A stretch of 64,000 nucleotides of DNA from Lysobacteraceae bacterium SCN 69-320 (GTDB lineage: Bacteria; Pseudomonadota; Gammaproteobacteria; Xanthomonadales; Rhodanobacteraceae), in the NCBI GenBank assembly GCA_001725155.1, contig MEFP01000001.1:186001-250000 (forward strand). Direction: 5' to 3'. Of the stretch, positions 8,023 through 19,044 are shown in pieces (the first letter of the stretch is position 1; every line of letters starts with the position of its first letter). The translations under genes and the position numbers were made by a program. The notes beneath the pieces are model-generated. The model searched no databases and was not told the origin of the DNA. It saw nothing but the letters and a program-made list of their open reading frames with translations.

Positions 8023-9097
8023 ACTGGCTCGCTGGCTGACGCCTTACGTCAGCGCATTCCACGTCGTCCAGTACCTGACGTTCCGCGCGATCATGGCGAC
8101 GTTGACCGCGCTGGCCGTGTCGCTGCTGCTCGGCCCCGGCATGATCCGCCGCCTCGCCGCGCTGAAGGCCGGCCAGGTCATACGCCAGGACGGTCCGCAG
8201 TCGCATCTGTCCAAGGCCGGCACGCCGACCATGGGCGGCGCGCTGATCCTCGCCTCGATCGCGATCTCGACTCTGCTCTGGGCCGACCTCGCCAATCGCT
8301 ACGTCTGGCTCGTGCTGGCCGTGACCGTCGTGTTCGGCGCGATCGGCTTCTATGACGACTACAAGAAGCTCGTGCTCAAGGACAGCCGCGGCCTGGCCGC
8401 GCGCTGGAAATATTTCTGGCAGTCGGTCGGCGGCCTCGGCGCCGCGCTGTTCCTCTACTACTCGGCCGACGTGCCGGCGGCGACCGCGCTGTACCTGCCG
8501 CTGTTCAAGCAGGTCGCGCTGCCGCTCGGCGCGTTCCTGTTCGTGCTGCTGGGCTATCTGATGATCGTCGGCTTCTCCAATGCGGTGAACCTGACCGACG
8601 GCCTCGACGGCCTGGCCATCATGCCCAGCGTGCTCGTGGCCTGCGCGCTCGGCGTGTTCGCCTACCTCGGCGGCAATGCGGTGTTTTCCAACTACCTGCA
8701 GATCCCGGCCGTGCCGGGTGCCGGCGAGCTGACGATCTACTGCGGCGCCCTGGCCGGCGCCGGGCTGGGATTCCTGTGGTTCAACACCTATCCGGCGCAG
8801 GTGTTCATGGGCGACATCGGCGCGCTGGCGATCGGCGCGGCGCTGGGTCTGATCGCGGTGATCGTGCGCCAGGAAGTCGCCCTGCTGATCATGGGCGGCG
8901 TATTCGTCATGGAGACGGCCTCGGTCATGCTGCAGGTGGCCAGCTTCAAGCTGACCGGCAAGCGCCTGTTCCGCATGGCGCCGATCCACCATCACTTCGA
9001 GCTCAAGGGCTGGCCGGAACCGCGCGTGATCGTGCGCTTCTGGATCATCAGCGTCGTGCTCGTGCTGATCGGCCTGGCCACGTTGAAGGTCCGTTGA
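8012..9097 (+). CDS. mraY: Phospho-N-acetylmuramoyl-pentapeptide-transferase MraY
   Basis: A 361-residue polytopic membrane enzyme that transfers phospho-MurNAc-pentapeptide from UDP to undecaprenyl phosphate, giving lipid I. Conserved cytoplasmic motifs are present: [48 protein letters not shown] and the [11 protein letters not shown] His-rich loop. Length equals the family norm. Start overlaps the end of murF; the stop shares one base with the ftsW ATG. murD, which lies between mraY and ftsW in E. coli, is absent. Confidence 0.97.
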   Translation: MLLELARWLTPYVSAFHVVQYLTFRAIMATLTALAVSLLLGPGMIRRLAALKAGQVIRQDGPQSHLSKAGTPTMGGALILASIAISTLLWADLANRYVWLVLAVTVVFGAIGFYDDYKKLVLKDSRGLAARWKYFWQSVGGLGAALFLYYSADVPAATALYLPLFKQVALPLGAFLFVLLGYLMIVGFSNAVNLTDGLDGLAIMPSVLVACALGVFAYLGGNAVFSNYLQIPAVPGAGELTIYCGALAGAGLGFLWFNTYPAQVFMGDIGALAIGAALGLIAVIVRQEVALLIMGGVFVMETASVMLQVASFKLTGKRLFRMAPIHHHFELKGWPEPRVIVRFWIISVVLVLIGLATLKVR

Positions 9098-10287
9098 TGA
9101 GCGACGCCCAGGCCACCCGCCGCAGCGAACTGCCCGGTCGTTACGACCGCGGCCTGCTGCTGGCCGCGCTCGGCCTGGCCGGCCTCGGGCTGGTCATGGT
9201 GGCCTCCAGTTCGATTCCGGTGGCCGACAATCAGCACATCGGGCCGTTCTACTACGTCACGCGCCACCTGGTCTTCCTCGCGCTCGGGCTAGGCCTCGCG
9301 ATCACGGCGATGCGCATCGAACTGGAGAAGGTCGAGCAGCACAGCGGCGTCGTGCTGCTCGCCGGTTTCGCCCTGCTGCTGGCGGTGTTCGTGCCGGGCA
9401 TCGGCATGCGCATCAACGGCGCGCTGCGCTGGATCCATCTGGGCATCTCCGGCTTCCAGCCGGTCGAGGCGTTCAAGCTGCTGCTGATCCTCTATCTGTC
9501 CAGCTATCTCGTGCGTCACCGCGAAAGCGTGCAGCGCAATTTCTTCGGCGTGATCAAGCCGATCGGCGTGGCCGGCATCGGCGTGGCGCTGCTGCTCGTG
9601 CAGCCGGACTTCGGTTCGGCCGCGCTGATCGGCGCGACCACGGTCGGCCTGATCTGGCTGGGCGGTGCAAGGCTGCGCAACCTCGTCTTCCTCGGCCTGC
9701 CGATCATGCCGGTCATGGCCTATGCGGCGATGTTTGCGGAATACCGCCTCAAGCGTCTGACCTCGTTCCGCGATCCGTTCCTCGATCCGTTCGGCGACGG
9801 CTACCAGCTGGCCCAGGCGCTGATCGCGGTCGGCCGCGGCGAATGGCTCGGCGTCGGCCTCGGCGGCTCGGTGCAGAAGCTGTTCTACCTGCCCGAGGCG
9901 CATACCGACTTCATTCTCGCCGTGATCGCCGAAGAGCTCGGCCTGGCCGGTATCGTGTTCGTGCTCGCGCTGTTCGCCTGGCTCTGCGGCCGCGGACTGC
10001 TGATCGGCGCGCGCGCGATCCAGCGCGGCCTGTATTTCCAGGGCTATGTCGCATTCGGCATTTCCCTGTGCATCGCGCTGCAGGCGCTCGTGTCGATCGG
10101 CGTGAATCTCGGCGTGCTGCCGACCAAGGGACTGACCTTGCCGCTGATCAGCTCCGGCGGTTCGTCGGTGATGATGACCTGCGCGATGATCGGCGTGCTG
10201 CTGCGCGTGAGCTACGAACTGGCGCGCGAGGAAGCGCAGAGCGCCGAAACCACGCAGGCCCGCCTGCAGGCCGGAGTCTGGGCATGA
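9097..10287 (+). CDS. ftsW: Septal peptidoglycan polymerase FtsW
   Basis: A 396-residue SEDS-family protein with about ten membrane segments. FtsW polymerises lipid II glycan strands at the septum together with FtsI. Family hallmarks are seen: GLVMVASSS in the first segment, [68 protein letters not shown] and the C-terminal [24 protein letters not shown] 9097 shares a base with the mraY stop; the C-terminus overlaps murG by four bases. Confidence 0.97.
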   Translation: MSDAQATRRSELPGRYDRGLLLAALGLAGLGLVMVASSSIPVADNQHIGPFYYVTRHLVFLALGLGLAITAMRIELEKVEQHSGVVLLAGFALLLAVFVPGIGMRINGALRWIHLGISGFQPVEAFKLLLILYLSSYLVRHRESVQRNFFGVIKPIGVAGIGVALLLVQPDFGSAALIGATTVGLIWLGGARLRNLVFLGLPIMPVMAYAAMFAEYRLKRLTSFRDPFLDPFGDGYQLAQALIAVGRGEWLGVGLGGSVQKLFYLPEAHTDFILAVIAEELGLAGIVFVLALFAWLCGRGLLIGARAIQRGLYFQGYVAFGISLCIALQALVSIGVNLGVLPTKGLTLPLISSGGSSVMMTCAMIGVLLRVSYELAREEAQSAETTQARLQAGVWA

Positions 10288-11372
10288 ACGCGACGGCGCA
10301 GGCACCCGTGCTGATCATGGCCGGCGGCACCGGCGGGCACATCTTTCCGGGCATCGCCGTGGCCGACGAACTGCGCGCGCGCGGCGTGCCGGTGCTGTGG
10401 ATGGGCGCGGCCGGCGGACTGGAGACCGAACTCGTGCCGAAGGCCGGCATCGCGATCGAAACGCTCGACATCGGCGGCGTGCGTGGCAAGGGGCTCGCGA
10501 CCAAGCTCAAGGCGCCGCTGCGCCTGGCCCGCGCCGTGCTCGCCGCACGCCGCGTGCTGCGCCGCGCGCGGCCGCGCAGCGTGCTGTCGCTCGGCGGATT
10601 TGCGGCCGGCCCCGGCGGCATCGCCGCATGGCTGGGCGGGACGCCGTTGATCGTGCACGAACAGAATCGCGTACCCGGCACGACGAATCGCGCGCTCGCG
10701 CGCGTCGCGCGTCGCGTGCTGGCCGGTTTCGCCGATGCCTTTCCGCCGGCGCGCAAGGCCATTTGGGTCGGCAACCCGGTGCGCGCGTCCATCGCCGCGA
10801 TCGCGGCACCGGCCCAGCGTCTGGCCGGCCGCAGCGGACCGCTGCAGCTGCTCGTGCTCGGCGGCAGCCTGGGCGCGCAGGCGCTGAACACGCGCGTGCC
10901 CGCGGCGCTCGCCCCGCTGCCGGCCGCGCAGCGGCCGCGCGTGCGGCATCAGTGCGGCGCCAGGCATGCGGAAGCCGCGCGCGCGGCCTATGCCGCGGCC
11001 GGCGTCGAGGCCACGGTCGAACCATTCATCGACGACATGGCGCAGGCGTATGCCTGGGCCGATCTCATCGTCTGCCGCGCCGGCGCGCTGACCCTGGCCG
11101 AGATCGCCGCGGCCGGCTGCGGCGCCGTGCTCGTGCCGTATCCGCATGCGGTCGACGATCACCAGACGCGCAACGCCGAGGCGTTCGTGTCGGCGGGCGC
11201 CGCCCTGTGTCTGGCCGAAACCGAGGCGACGCCGCCGCGGCTGCAGCAGGAACTGGCAGCCTTGCTCGGCGACCGTGCGCGCCTGCTCGCGATGGCCGAG
11301 GCGGCGCGCGGACTCGCGCGGCCGCAGGCCGCCGCGAGCATTGCCGATCACTGCCTGGAGGCCAGCGCATGA
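10284..11372 (+). CDS. murG: Lipid II synthase MurG
   Basis: A 362-residue GT28-family glycosyltransferase. It adds GlcNAc from UDP-GlcNAc to lipid I on the inner face of the cytoplasmic membrane. The glycine-rich [17 protein letters not shown] loop (about residues 12-28), a [13 protein letters not shown] motif, [22 protein letters not shown] and the donor-binding [15 protein letters not shown] are present. The start at 10284 overlaps ftsW by four bases and gives the normal N-terminus. Confidence 0.97.
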   Translation: MNATAQAPVLIMAGGTGGHIFPGIAVADELRARGVPVLWMGAAGGLETELVPKAGIAIETLDIGGVRGKGLATKLKAPLRLARAVLAARRVLRRARPRSVLSLGGFAAGPGGIAAWLGGTPLIVHEQNRVPGTTNRALARVARRVLAGFADAFPPARKAIWVGNPVRASIAAIAAPAQRLAGRSGPLQLLVLGGSLGAQALNTRVPAALAPLPAAQRPRVRHQCGARHAEAARAAYAAAGVEATVEPFIDDMAQAYAWADLIVCRAGALTLAEIAAAGCGAVLVPYPHAVDDHQTRNAEAFVSAGAALCLAETEATPPRLQQELAALLGDRARLLAMAEAARGLARPQAAASIADHCLEASA

Positions 11373-12811
11373 CGCCGCGCCGTCTCGCTCCGCAGGACGA
11401 CATCACCCAGGCGCTGCGCCGTGTGCACTTCGTCGGCATCGGCGGCGTCGGCATGAGCGGCATCGCCGAAGTGCTGCACAATCTCGGCTACGACGTGTCC
11501 GGTTCGGACAAGGCCGATTCGGCCACCACGCGCCGCCTGGCCGGATTAGGGATACGCGTGGACCGCGGCCATGCCGCCGAACATGTGGCCAACGCCGACG
11601 CTATCGTCGTGTCCAGCGCGATCAGGCCCGACAACCCCGAACTGCTGGCCGCGCGCGAGCGGCGCATCCCGGTCGTGCCGCGCGCCGAAATGCTCGGCGA
11701 ACTCATGCGCTTCCGCCGCGGCATCGCGGTGGCCGGCACGCACGGCAAGACCACGACGACGAGCCTCGTCGCCAGCGTGCTGGCCGAAGCCGGCCTGGAT
11801 CCGACCTTCGTGATCGGCGGCCAGCTGACCGCGGCCGGCGCGAACGCGCGCCTGGGCACCGGCGAATACCTGGTTGCCGAAGCGGACGAATCCGACGGCT
11901 CGTTCCTGATGCTCTCGCCGATGGTCGCCATCGTGACGAACATCGACGCCGATCATCTGGAGAACTACGAAGGCGATTTCGCCAAGGTCAAGAAGGCGTT
12001 CGCCGACTTCCTGCACCGGCTGCCGTTCTACGGCCTGGCCGTGCTGTGCATAGACGACGCCGAGGTTGCCGCGCTCGCGCGCGAAACCACGCGTACGAGT
12101 CTGACCTACGGCATCGCCAGCAGCGACGCCGACGTGCGCGCGCTGAACGTGCGCCAGCAGGGCGCGCAGATGCTGTTCGATCTCGTGCTGCCGGGCGCCG
12201 ATGCGATCGTGCCGGTGACCTTGAACCTGCCGGGCCGCCACAATGTGCTCAACGCGCTGGCCGCGTCGGCGGTGGCCTGGCAGCTCGGCGTCGACGCCGC
12301 GGCGATTCAGCGCGCGCTGGCCCAGTTCCAGGGCGTGGGCCGGCGCTTCCAGGCGCGCGGCGAATTGCAGCTGGACGAGGGCCGCGTGGCCCTGGTCGAC
12401 GACTACGGACACCACCCGAGCGAGCTGGCCGCGGTGTTCGCCGCGGCGCGCGGCGGCTGGGGCGACCGGCGTCTCGTCGTCGCGTTCCAGCCGCACCGCT
12501 ACTCGCGTACGCGCGATCTGCTCGACGATTTCGCGCGCGTGCTCAGCGAGGTCGACGTGCTCGTGCTGACCGAGGTCTATCCGGCCGGCGAAGCGCCGAT
12601 CGCGAATGCCGACGCACGCGCGCTCGCGCGCGCCGTGCGTGCGCGCGGCAAGGTCGATCCGGTGCTGATCGAACATCCGCGTGATCTCAGGAACGCATTG
12701 CCCGCGCTGCTGCGCGACCGCGATCTGCTGCTGCTCATGGGCGCCGGCGACATCGGCGCGGCAGCCGTGGAGCTGGCGGCGCTGGGCGAACTCAGGACCA
12801 AGGCAAGCTGA
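11369..12811 (+). CDS. murC: UDP-N-acetylmuramate-L-alanine ligase MurC
   Basis: A 480-residue Mur ligase that attaches L-alanine to UDP-MurNAc. The N-terminal Rossmann motif [16 protein letters not shown]-loop [46 protein letters not shown] and [10 protein letters not shown] are all visible. It overlaps murG by four bases and shares one base with ddlB. murB, often next to murC elsewhere, is not present in this window. Confidence 0.97.
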   Translation: MTPRRLAPQDDITQALRRVHFVGIGGVGMSGIAEVLHNLGYDVSGSDKADSATTRRLAGLGIRVDRGHAAEHVANADAIVVSSAIRPDNPELLAARERRIPVVPRAEMLGELMRFRRGIAVAGTHGKTTTTSLVASVLAEAGLDPTFVIGGQLTAAGANARLGTGEYLVAEADESDGSFLMLSPMVAIVTNIDADHLENYEGDFAKVKKAFADFLHRLPFYGLAVLCIDDAEVAALARETTRTSLTYGIASSDADVRALNVRQQGAQMLFDLVLPGADAIVPVTLNLPGRHNVLNALAASAVAWQLGVDAAAIQRALAQFQGVGRRFQARGELQLDEGRVALVDDYGHHPSELAAVFAAARGGWGDRRLVVAFQPHRYSRTRDLLDDFARVLSEVDVLVLTEVYPAGEAPIANADARALARAVRARGKVDPVLIEHPRDLRNALPALLRDRDLLLLMGAGDIGAAAVELAALGELRTKAS

Positions 12812-13743
12812 TGCGAATCACCGATCCCCAACTGTTCGGACGCGTGGCCGTGGCCCTCGGCGGCAATTCCGCCGAGCGCGAGGTGTCGCTGGACTCCGGC
12901 CGCAACGTGCTCGAAGCGCTGCGTTCGCGCGGCGTCGATGCGCATCCGGTCGACGGCATTCCGGCGCTGCTCGACGCGCTGCGCGCAGGTCATTTCGCGC
13001 GCGTGTTCAACATTCTGCACGGCCGCGGCGGCGAGGACGGCATGCTGCAGGGCGCGCTGCAGGCGCTCGGCGTGCCGTTCACCGGCTCGGGCGTGCTCGG
13101 TTCGGCGCTGACCATGGACAAGGTGCGCACCAAGGAAGTCTGGATCGCCAAGGGGCTGCCGACGCCGCGTTTCCGCGCCTACCGCAAAGGCGAAGACATC
13201 GCCGCAATCATCACCGAGCTCGGCTATCCGGTCATCGTGAAGCCGTCGCACGAAGGTTCCAGCGTCGGCATCACGCGCGTGTACGGGGCATCCGATCTGC
13301 CGGCGGCGCTGGAGCTCGCATCGCGCTACGACGGCGAACTCGTGATCGAGCAACTGATCGTCGGCGACGAATTCACCGTCGGCATTCTCGACGGCGAGGC
13401 GTTGCCGAGCATCCACATCGTGCCCAAGGGCGAGTTCTACGACTATCACGCCAAGTACGTGGCCGAGGACACGCAGTATCTGTGTCCCGGTCTGGAAGGT
13501 GAAGCCGAACAGGCCATGCGCACGCTCGCCCTGGCCGCGTTCGATGCGGCCGGCGCCTCGGGCTGGGGGCGCGTGGACGTCATGCGCGACGGCGCCGGCC
13601 GCAACTGGCTGCTTGAAGTGAACACCACGCCGGGCATGACCAGTCATTCGCTGGTACCCAAGGCCGCACGTGCGGTCGGCATCGACTTCGCCGAACTGTG
13701 CTGGCGCATTCTCGAAACCAGCTTCGGAGACGCCGCCCCGTGA
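12811..13743 (+). CDS. ddlB: D-alanine-D-alanine ligase
   Basis: A 310-residue ATP-grasp ligase that joins two D-alanines for the pentapeptide terminus. The opening [19 protein letters not shown], the [14 protein letters not shown] motif, [14 protein letters not shown], the [14 protein letters not shown] segment and the [24 protein letters not shown] ending are characteristic. The size suits the short DdlB type of dcw clusters. It shares one base with murC and overlaps ftsQ by four bases. Confidence 0.96.
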   Translation: MRITDPQLFGRVAVALGGNSAEREVSLDSGRNVLEALRSRGVDAHPVDGIPALLDALRAGHFARVFNILHGRGGEDGMLQGALQALGVPFTGSGVLGSALTMDKVRTKEVWIAKGLPTPRFRAYRKGEDIAAIITELGYPVIVKPSHEGSSVGITRVYGASDLPAALELASRYDGELVIEQLIVGDEFTVGILDGEALPSIHIVPKGEFYDYHAKYVAEDTQYLCPGLEGEAEQAMRTLALAAFDAAGASGWGRVDVMRDGAGRNWLLEVNTTPGMTSHSLVPKAARAVGIDFAELCWRILETSFGDAAP

Positions 13744-14513
13744 GTGCGACGGCGATCCAACGCCTGCTGGCCTGGGCCATTGCACTGACCCTGGTCGCGC
13801 TGCCCGTGGTCGGCCTGCTCAACGGCTGGTACGCGGCTGATCGCTGGCCGGTGCGCCAGCTCGAGCTGCAGGCGGAGTTCGCCAACGTCAGCGCCGAGCA
13901 GATCCGCGCGGCTGCCGCCCCGGCCATCGGCATCGGCTTCTTCGCCGTGGATCTGGCCGGGGTGCAGAAGAGCGTGGCCCAGCTGCCCTGGGTCGAGAAA
14001 GTGGAAGCGCGCAAGCGCTGGCCCGATACGCTGGTGCTGCGCGTGTACGAGCAGCGGCCGTATGCGCACTGGGGCCGCGAGCGGCTGATCAATCGCGAAG
14101 GCCAGCTGTTCCAGGTGCCCGGCGCCTCGGAAATCCAGAGCCTGCCGCGGCTGGACGGCCCCGACGAGCGCATCAATGAGGTGGTCGCGTTCTACAACGA
14201 GGTGCTGGCCGAGGCCAACGGCAGCGGCCTGAACGTGGCTGGCGTCAGCCTCAGCGCACGCGGCAGCTGGACCGTGCATCTGGACAGCGGTGCCGACATC
14301 GTCGTGGGCAACGAGCATGCGCAGGAGCGGCTGCGCCGCTTCCTGCAGATGTATCCGCGCGTGGCCGGCAGCGGCCGCGGCGCATTCGAATACGTGGACC
14401 TTCGCTACAGCAACGGCTTCGCCATGAAGTGGCCCGGCGCCAAGGCCGCCATGCCCGCGTCGGCGCCGCCTCCGCCCGCCAGCCCCGTTCCTCCGCCGGT
14501 GGAAGACGCATGA
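13740..14513 (+). CDS. ftsQ: Cell division protein FtsQ
   Basis: A 257-residue bitopic division protein. It has a short cytoplasmic part, one membrane segment ([22 protein letters not shown]), a POTRA domain ([21 protein letters not shown] region) and the FtsQ/DivIB beta domain ([30 protein letters not shown]). It recruits FtsL and FtsB. The GTG at 13740 is chosen: it makes the 4-base GTGA overlap with ddlB used throughout this cluster. An upstream frame start at 13698 lies inside ddlB. The C-terminal tail is Pro/Ala-rich. Confidence 0.93.
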   Translation: MSATAIQRLLAWAIALTLVALPVVGLLNGWYAADRWPVRQLELQAEFANVSAEQIRAAAAPAIGIGFFAVDLAGVQKSVAQLPWVEKVEARKRWPDTLVLRVYEQRPYAHWGRERLINREGQLFQVPGASEIQSLPRLDGPDERINEVVAFYNEVLAEANGSGLNVAGVSLSARGSWTVHLDSGADIVVGNEHAQERLRRFLQMYPRVAGSGRGAFEYVDLRYSNGFAMKWPGAKAAMPASAPPPPASPVPPPVEDA

Positions 14514-15745
14514 ACCGCAAGACGGAAAAATCCCTGATCGTCGGCCTGGACATCGGCACGTCCAAGACCGTGGCCATCGTCGGCGAATTCCAGCCCGGCG
14601 AGCCGGTCGAGATCATCGGCGTGGGTTCGCACGCTTCGCGCGGGCTCAAGCGCGGCGTCGTCGTCGACATCGAGTCGACGGTGCAGTCGATCCAGCGCGC
14701 AATCGAGGAAGCCGAGCTCATGGCCGGTTGCGAGATCCGCTCGGTCTACGCCTCGATTTCCGGCAGCCACATCAAGGACGACAACTCGCACGGCACGGCG
14801 CCGATCCGCGACAAGGAAGTGACCCAGGCCGATCTCGATGCGGTGCTCAACGCGGCCAGCGCGCTCGCGATTCCGGGCGACCGCTGGGTGCTTTACAAGG
14901 AGCCGCAGGAGTACCTGATCGACGGCCAGGAAGGCATACGCCATCCGGTCGGCATGTCGGGCGTGCGCCTGGAAGCCAACGTACACCTGGTCACCGGCGC
15001 GGCCAGCGCGGCGCAGAACATCAGCAAGTGCATACAGCGCTGCGGCCTGTCGGTGGATGAACTCGTGCCGTCGGCCGTGGCCTCGGCGCGCGCGGTGCTG
15101 ACCCAGGACGAGCGCGAGCTCGGCGTCTGCCTCGTCGACATCGGCGCGGGCACGACGGATCTGGCGATCTACGCCCAGGGCGCGATACGCCATACCGCGG
15201 CGCTGCCGATCGGCGGCGATCAGGTCACCAACGACATCGCCCAGTTCGTGCGCACGCCGACGGCCAATGCCGAGGAGATCAAGATCCGCTACGCCTGCGC
15301 GCTGGCCCAGCTGGCGACGGCCGAGGAAACCATACAGGTGCCCAGCGTCGGGGACCGGCCGCCGCGACGTCTCGCGCGGCAGACCCTGGCCGAGGCGGTG
15401 CAGCCGCGCTACGAGGAAATCTTCGAGATGGTGCAGGCCGAGCTGCGTCGCTCGGGCCTGGAAGAACTGACCCGCGCAGGCATCGTGCTGACCGGCGGCG
15501 GCGCCAAGATGGAAGGCGTGGTCGAGCTGGCCGAAGAACTGTTCCACATGCCGGTGCGACTGGGCGTGCCGCAGCACGTCAGCGGCCTGTCCGACGTGGT
15601 GTCCAACCAGATCCATGCCAGCGGCGTGGGCCTGCTGCTCTACGGCGCGGGCCGCGAAGCCGTGCGCCGGCCCGCCGGCGCCGGCGTCGCGAGGGTCGGC
15701 GGTCTCTGGGACAAGGTCATGCACTGGTTCAAGGGCAATTTCTGA
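14510..15745 (+). CDS. ftsA: Cell division protein FtsA
   Basis: A 411-residue actin-fold ATPase that anchors FtsZ to the inner membrane and recruits later division proteins. Nucleotide-binding motifs are GLDIGTSKTVAIVGE, VDIGAGTTDLAIY and GIVLTGGGAKMEGV. The C-terminal amphipathic membrane-targeting helix is present (LWDKVMHWFKGNF). Start overlaps the ftsQ stop by four bases. It is followed by a 176-base gap before ftsZ, the longest gap inside the cluster. Confidence 0.97.
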   Translation: MNRKTEKSLIVGLDIGTSKTVAIVGEFQPGEPVEIIGVGSHASRGLKRGVVVDIESTVQSIQRAIEEAELMAGCEIRSVYASISGSHIKDDNSHGTAPIRDKEVTQADLDAVLNAASALAIPGDRWVLYKEPQEYLIDGQEGIRHPVGMSGVRLEANVHLVTGAASAAQNISKCIQRCGLSVDELVPSAVASARAVLTQDERELGVCLVDIGAGTTDLAIYAQGAIRHTAALPIGGDQVTNDIAQFVRTPTANAEEIKIRYACALAQLATAEETIQVPSVGDRPPRRLARQTLAEAVQPRYEEIFEMVQAELRRSGLEELTRAGIVLTGGGAKMEGVVELAEELFHMPVRLGVPQHVSGLSDVVSNQIHASGVGLLLYGAGREAVRRPAGAGVARVGGLWDKVMHWFKGNF

Positions 15746-15829
15746 CAAGCGATTTCGCGGCGCCGCAGGGGCGGCGCCGGCAACACCCGCGGCAGGAGCT
15801 GCGGTGCACGGTGAAACGCCGTGCGAACC

Positions 15830-15849
15830 GGAGAACGCGCCTGTTCTCC
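15830..15849 (+). other. Hairpin in the ftsA-ftsZ gap
   Basis: GGAGAAC (15830-15836) and GTTCTCC (15843-15849) pair around GCGCCT in the leader upstream of ftsZ. There is no T-run, so it is not a classical terminator. It may affect ftsZ transcript stability or mark a leader of an extra ftsZ promoter. No clear promoter was recognised in the gap. Confidence 0.3.
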
Positions 15850-15921
15850 GTCCGGTCGGCGGGTCAGGACGACGCGCGCGGCACACAACACAGCAACTCA
15901 TAAAACCGGAGGATGGGAGTC

Positions 15922-17097
15922 ATGTTTGAATTCGTCGAAAAGATCGCGCCGAACGCGGTCATCAAGGTCATCGGCGTCGGCGGCGGCGGCGGCAACGCGG
16001 TCGCCCACATGGTCCAGCAGCATGTCGAGGGCGTGGATTTCGTCTGCGCCAACACCGACGCGCAGGCGATCAAGAACTCGGGTGCCAAGTTCAGCCTGCA
16101 GCTCGGCAGCAATGTGACCAAGGGACTCGGCGCCGGCGCGAATCCGGAAGTCGGCCGTCAGGCCGCGCTGGAAGACCGCGAGCGCATCGTCGAGATGCTG
16201 CAGGGCGCCGACATGGTGTTCATCACCGCCGGCATGGGCGGCGGCACCGGCACCGGCGCGGCGCCGGTCGTGGCGCAGCTGGCCAAGGAGCTCGGCATCC
16301 TGACCGTCGCCGTGGTCACCAAGCCGTTCCCGTTCGAGGGCCGCCGGCGCATGCAGGTCGCGCTCAAGGGCATCGAGGATCTGAGCCAGCACGTCGACTC
16401 GCTGATCACCGTGCCGAACGAGAAGCTGCTGACCGTGCTCGGCCGCGACGTGACCCTGCTCAGCGCGTTCAAGCAGGCCAACGACGTGCTGCTCGGCGCG
16501 GTGCAGGGCATTGCCGATCTGATCACGCGTCCGGGTCTGATCAACGTCGACTTCGCCGACGTGCGCACCGTCATGTCGGAAATGGGCATGGCGATGATGG
16601 GCACGGGTTCGGCCAAGGGCGACGACCGCGCGGTCGCCGCCGCGGAAGCGGCCATCAACAACCCGCTGCTCGAAGACGTCAACCTCGCCGGCGCCTGCGG
16701 CATCCTCGTCAACGTCACCGCCGGTCCGAACCTGACCATGCGCGAGTTCGACGAGATCGGCCAGGTCATCCACGGCTTCGCCAGCGAGGATGCGACGGTC
16801 GTGATCGGCACGGCGCTGGATACGGAGCTGCAGGACGAGGTGCGCGTGACCGTGGTCGCTACCGGACTGAACCGGGCTGCCGTACGTCAGCCGGTATCGA
16901 CGCGCCGCGAAGATCCGCGTCCGCGTCTGGTGCTGCGTACCGGCACCGGCAACGAAGTCGTCGACTACGCCCAGCCGGCCGTGCGCGTCGCCGGTCCGGC
17001 CGCGCGCCAGGTCAGCGTCAGCGAAGCTGCGGTCGCGGCGGAACCGGCCATGGACTACCTCGACATTCCGGCTTTCCTGCGCCGCCAGGCCGACTGA
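15922..17097 (+). CDS. ftsZ: Cell division GTPase FtsZ
   Basis: A 391-residue tubulin homologue that forms the division ring. It has the nucleotide-binding [17 protein letters not shown], the tubulin signature [11 protein letters not shown], the T7 synergy loop [11 protein letters not shown], a variable linker from about residue 320, and the C-terminal peptide [14 protein letters not shown] that binds FtsA and ZipA. The ATG at 15922 (MFEFVEK) is preferred over the one at 15913, because GGAGG at 15908-15912 is correctly spaced only for the former. Confidence 0.97.
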   Translation: MFEFVEKIAPNAVIKVIGVGGGGGNAVAHMVQQHVEGVDFVCANTDAQAIKNSGAKFSLQLGSNVTKGLGAGANPEVGRQAALEDRERIVEMLQGADMVFITAGMGGGTGTGAAPVVAQLAKELGILTVAVVTKPFPFEGRRRMQVALKGIEDLSQHVDSLITVPNEKLLTVLGRDVTLLSAFKQANDVLLGAVQGIADLITRPGLINVDFADVRTVMSEMGMAMMGTGSAKGDDRAVAAAEAAINNPLLEDVNLAGACGILVNVTAGPNLTMREFDEIGQVIHGFASEDATVVIGTALDTELQDEVRVTVVATGLNRAAVRQPVSTRREDPRPRLVLRTGTGNEVVDYAQPAVRVAGPAARQVSVSEAAVAAEPAMDYLDIPAFLRRQAD

Positions 17098-17242
17098 ACC
17101 GCGCGGCTCCGCCGTGCGCCGGCGCAACGCCCCGCAGCTGCGGCTGCGGCGTTGCCGTGCCGGCCGCGTGAAGGGTTTGCGCAGAAAAGTGTCAAAGACA
17201 GGTGACGACAGGCGCCGTCATCCGTCATGCTACGTCCTCCTG

Positions 17243-17277
17243 AAGGCGGCTTGCCGACGGCAAGCCGCCTTTTTTTC
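17243..17277 (+). terminator. Rho-independent terminator after ftsZ
   Basis: AAGGCGGCTTGCC and GGCAAGCCGCCTT form a perfect 13-base-pair stem (17243-17255 with 17259-17271) around GAC. The stem runs directly into a run of T to 17276. It marks the end of the dcw transcript and separates ftsZ from lpxC. Confidence 0.92.
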
Positions 17278-17509
17278 GCCCTGTCGCATGCACGAGTGGA
17301 CTCCGAAAAGGCCTGATCAGCCTTTAGCTTCATCGGTGCCGCTCAGCCAAAGGGGCGGCCAGACGCCAAGGTATCGGCGCTGGCGGGGTTGTGAGGATGC
17401 CGGGCCGGTCACGTGAATCCGATGTGGATTTGCAACAGCCGGGTTGTTGTATCCGCACAACAGATTGTGGGCCGGGCGCGTCGTTTTGCTTTTCTGTCAT
17501 AAAGCCCTG

Positions 17510-17518
17510 TGCTAGCAT
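17510..17518 (+). promoter_or_regulatory. Probable extended -10 promoter of lpxC
   Basis: TG-C-TAGCAT (17510-17518) has the extended -10 form 43 bases upstream of the lpxC ATG. A TTGCTT at 17486-17491 is 21 bases upstream of the hexamer, too far for a standard spacer, so the -35 is uncertain. lpxC needs its own promoter because a strong terminator precedes it. Confidence 0.4.
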
Positions 17519-17561
17519 CCAGCCCGTTTTGTTGGCTCCTGCCCCAGGGGACAAAAAAAGA

Positions 17562-18473
17562 ATGATTAGACAGCGCACGCTCAAAAACGTGATTCGGGCG
17601 ACAGGCGTCGGCATCCACACCGGCGAAAAGGTCTACATGACCCTGCGTCCGGCGGCCGTGGACACGGGTATCGTGTTCCGTCGCGTGGATCTGAATCCGC
17701 CGGTCGAGATCCATGCCCGAGCGGAAAACGTCGGCGATACCAGCCTCTCCAGCACCCTGACCAAGGGAACGATCCGCGTATCGACGGTCGAACACCTGCT
17801 GTCGGCGATGGCCGGCCTGGGTATCGACAACGCTTACGTCGACCTATCGGCCTCCGAAGTGCCGATCATGGACGGCAGCGCCGGACCGTTCGTATTCCTG
17901 CTGCAGTCGGCCGGTATCGAAGAGCAGTCCAAGGCCAAGCGTTTCATCCGGATCAAAAAGCCGCTGACCGTCCAGGACGGCGACAAGATGGCCCGTTTCG
18001 AGCCTTTCGACGGCTTCAAGGTCGGTTTTTCGATCGACTTCAACCATCCGATCTTCACGGCGCAGACGTCCCGCGCCGAAATCGACTTCTCGACGACCTC
18101 GTTCGTCAAGGAAGTCTCGCGCGCCCGTACCTTCGGCTTCATGCGCGACATCGAAATGCTGCGTGAGCGCAATCTCGTGCTCGGCGGGTCGATGGACAAC
18201 GCGATCGTCCTCGACGACTATCGCGTCCTCAACGAAGATGGTCTGCGCTACGAGGACGAATTCGTCAAACACAAGATCCTCGATGCGATCGGCGACCTGT
18301 ACCTGCTCGGACACAGCCTCATCGGCGCGTTCTACGGGCACAAGTCGGGCCATCAGTTGAACAACCAGCTGTTGCGCAATCTGCTGGCGGACACCAGCGC
18401 CTGGGAAGAGGTCTGCTTCGACGACCCGGCCACGGCGCCCATTTCCTACGCCCACCCTGCCCAGGCGATGTAG
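17562..18473 (+). CDS. lpxC: UDP-3-O-acyl-N-acetylglucosamine deacetylase LpxC
   Basis: A 303-residue zinc hydrolase that catalyses the committed step of lipid A synthesis in the cytoplasm. Zinc ligands His78 (VEHLLSA), His237 and Asp241 ([10 protein letters not shown]) and catalytic His264 (GHQLNN) fall at the same numbers as in E. coli. Start ATG 17562 follows AGGGG at a suitable distance and gives the canonical MIRQRTLKN opening. It is the last gene of the cluster but transcribed separately. Confidence 0.97.
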   Translation: MIRQRTLKNVIRATGVGIHTGEKVYMTLRPAAVDTGIVFRRVDLNPPVEIHARAENVGDTSLSSTLTKGTIRVSTVEHLLSAMAGLGIDNAYVDLSASEVPIMDGSAGPFVFLLQSAGIEEQSKAKRFIRIKKPLTVQDGDKMARFEPFDGFKVGFSIDFNHPIFTAQTSRAEIDFSTTSFVKEVSRARTFGFMRDIEMLRERNLVLGGSMDNAIVLDDYRVLNEDGLRYEDEFVKHKILDAIGDLYLLGHSLIGAFYGHKSGHQLNNQLLRNLLADTSAWEEVCFDDPATAPISYAHPAQAM

Positions 18474-18517
18474 GAAAGCAATACCTCGCGGCTTCAGCCA
18501 GCCGCAATGCGGCGCGG

Positions 18518-19009
18518 TCAGTCTTCCGCGTCCTTGGAATCAGCGGGTTCGGCGAGGGACGCCATTTGCAAGAAGAGGACCCTGAGTTCGGGGTCTGCCA
18601 GTGTGGCCGCGGCCTTGCTCAGATGCAGGGCGGCGGTGTGTGAAAGCGGCTTCCGCCTTGCAGGCTCCGGGGGAACGGACGGCAAGGGTGCCACTTTGAC
18701 GGCGAACGACTTGAAAGGCTGACCCAGCGCCCTGTGCGCTTCGGTCAGGATCGGGGTCTGGTGAAGCCTGAGCTTCGCCGCCCAGGTCGAGGAGTCCGCC
18801 AGAAAAACAACGCGACCCTGTCGCGCATCGGCCAGGCAGCAATGCGGCCGCAGCGCGGGGGGAAGCGTCAGGCGTAAACGAAGATCCAGTGCTTCCAGCG
18901 CTCGCGCCCGCTCTATGAGCGACGCGACGGGGGAGGTCTCGCTGACCGGTTTGGGGCCGGACATCGGGCGTCGCGATGTTTTCGCGGTTGTCGGGGGCTT
19001 GGTTTGCAT
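18518..19009 (-). CDS. dciA: DciA-like (DUF721) protein
   Basis: A 163-residue protein with a DUF721/DciA-type domain. The PHCCLADARQGRVVFLADSSTWAAKLRL stretch, a short conserved strand with Ser-Trp, is the family's best-kept part. DciA is the loader/partner of the replicative helicase DnaB in bacteria without DnaC. The flanks are basic and low-complexity. ATG 19009 is chosen over an in-frame GTG three bases upstream. It is convergent with lpxC and divergent from the M23 peptidase gene, with only 35 bases between their starts. The symbol rests on family resemblance and should be taken as probable. Confidence 0.75.
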   Translation of the reverse strand: MQTKPPTTAKTSRRPMSGPKPVSETSPVASLIERARALEALDLRLRLTLPPALRPHCCLADARQGRVVFLADSSTWAAKLRLHQTPILTEAHRALGQPFKSFAVKVAPLPSVPPEPARRKPLSHTAALHLSKAAATLADPELRVLFLQMASLAEPADSKDAED

Positions 19010-19044
19010 CACGGAAACCCAGGCAGAATCAGAACGAATCGGGC

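Larger units (their letters stand above)
17098..17561 (+). other. ftsZ-lpxC intergenic region
   Basis: Beyond the terminator at 17243-17277 and the promoter-like sequence near 17510, no gene or repeat is recognised between ftsZ and lpxC. The stretch 17278-17480 shows nothing specific. Confidence 0.5.

Noticed and set aside
17486-17518. Full -35/-10 promoter TTGCTT...TAGCAT before lpxC
   Set aside because: The spacer is 21 bases, too long; only the extended -10 part is reported.
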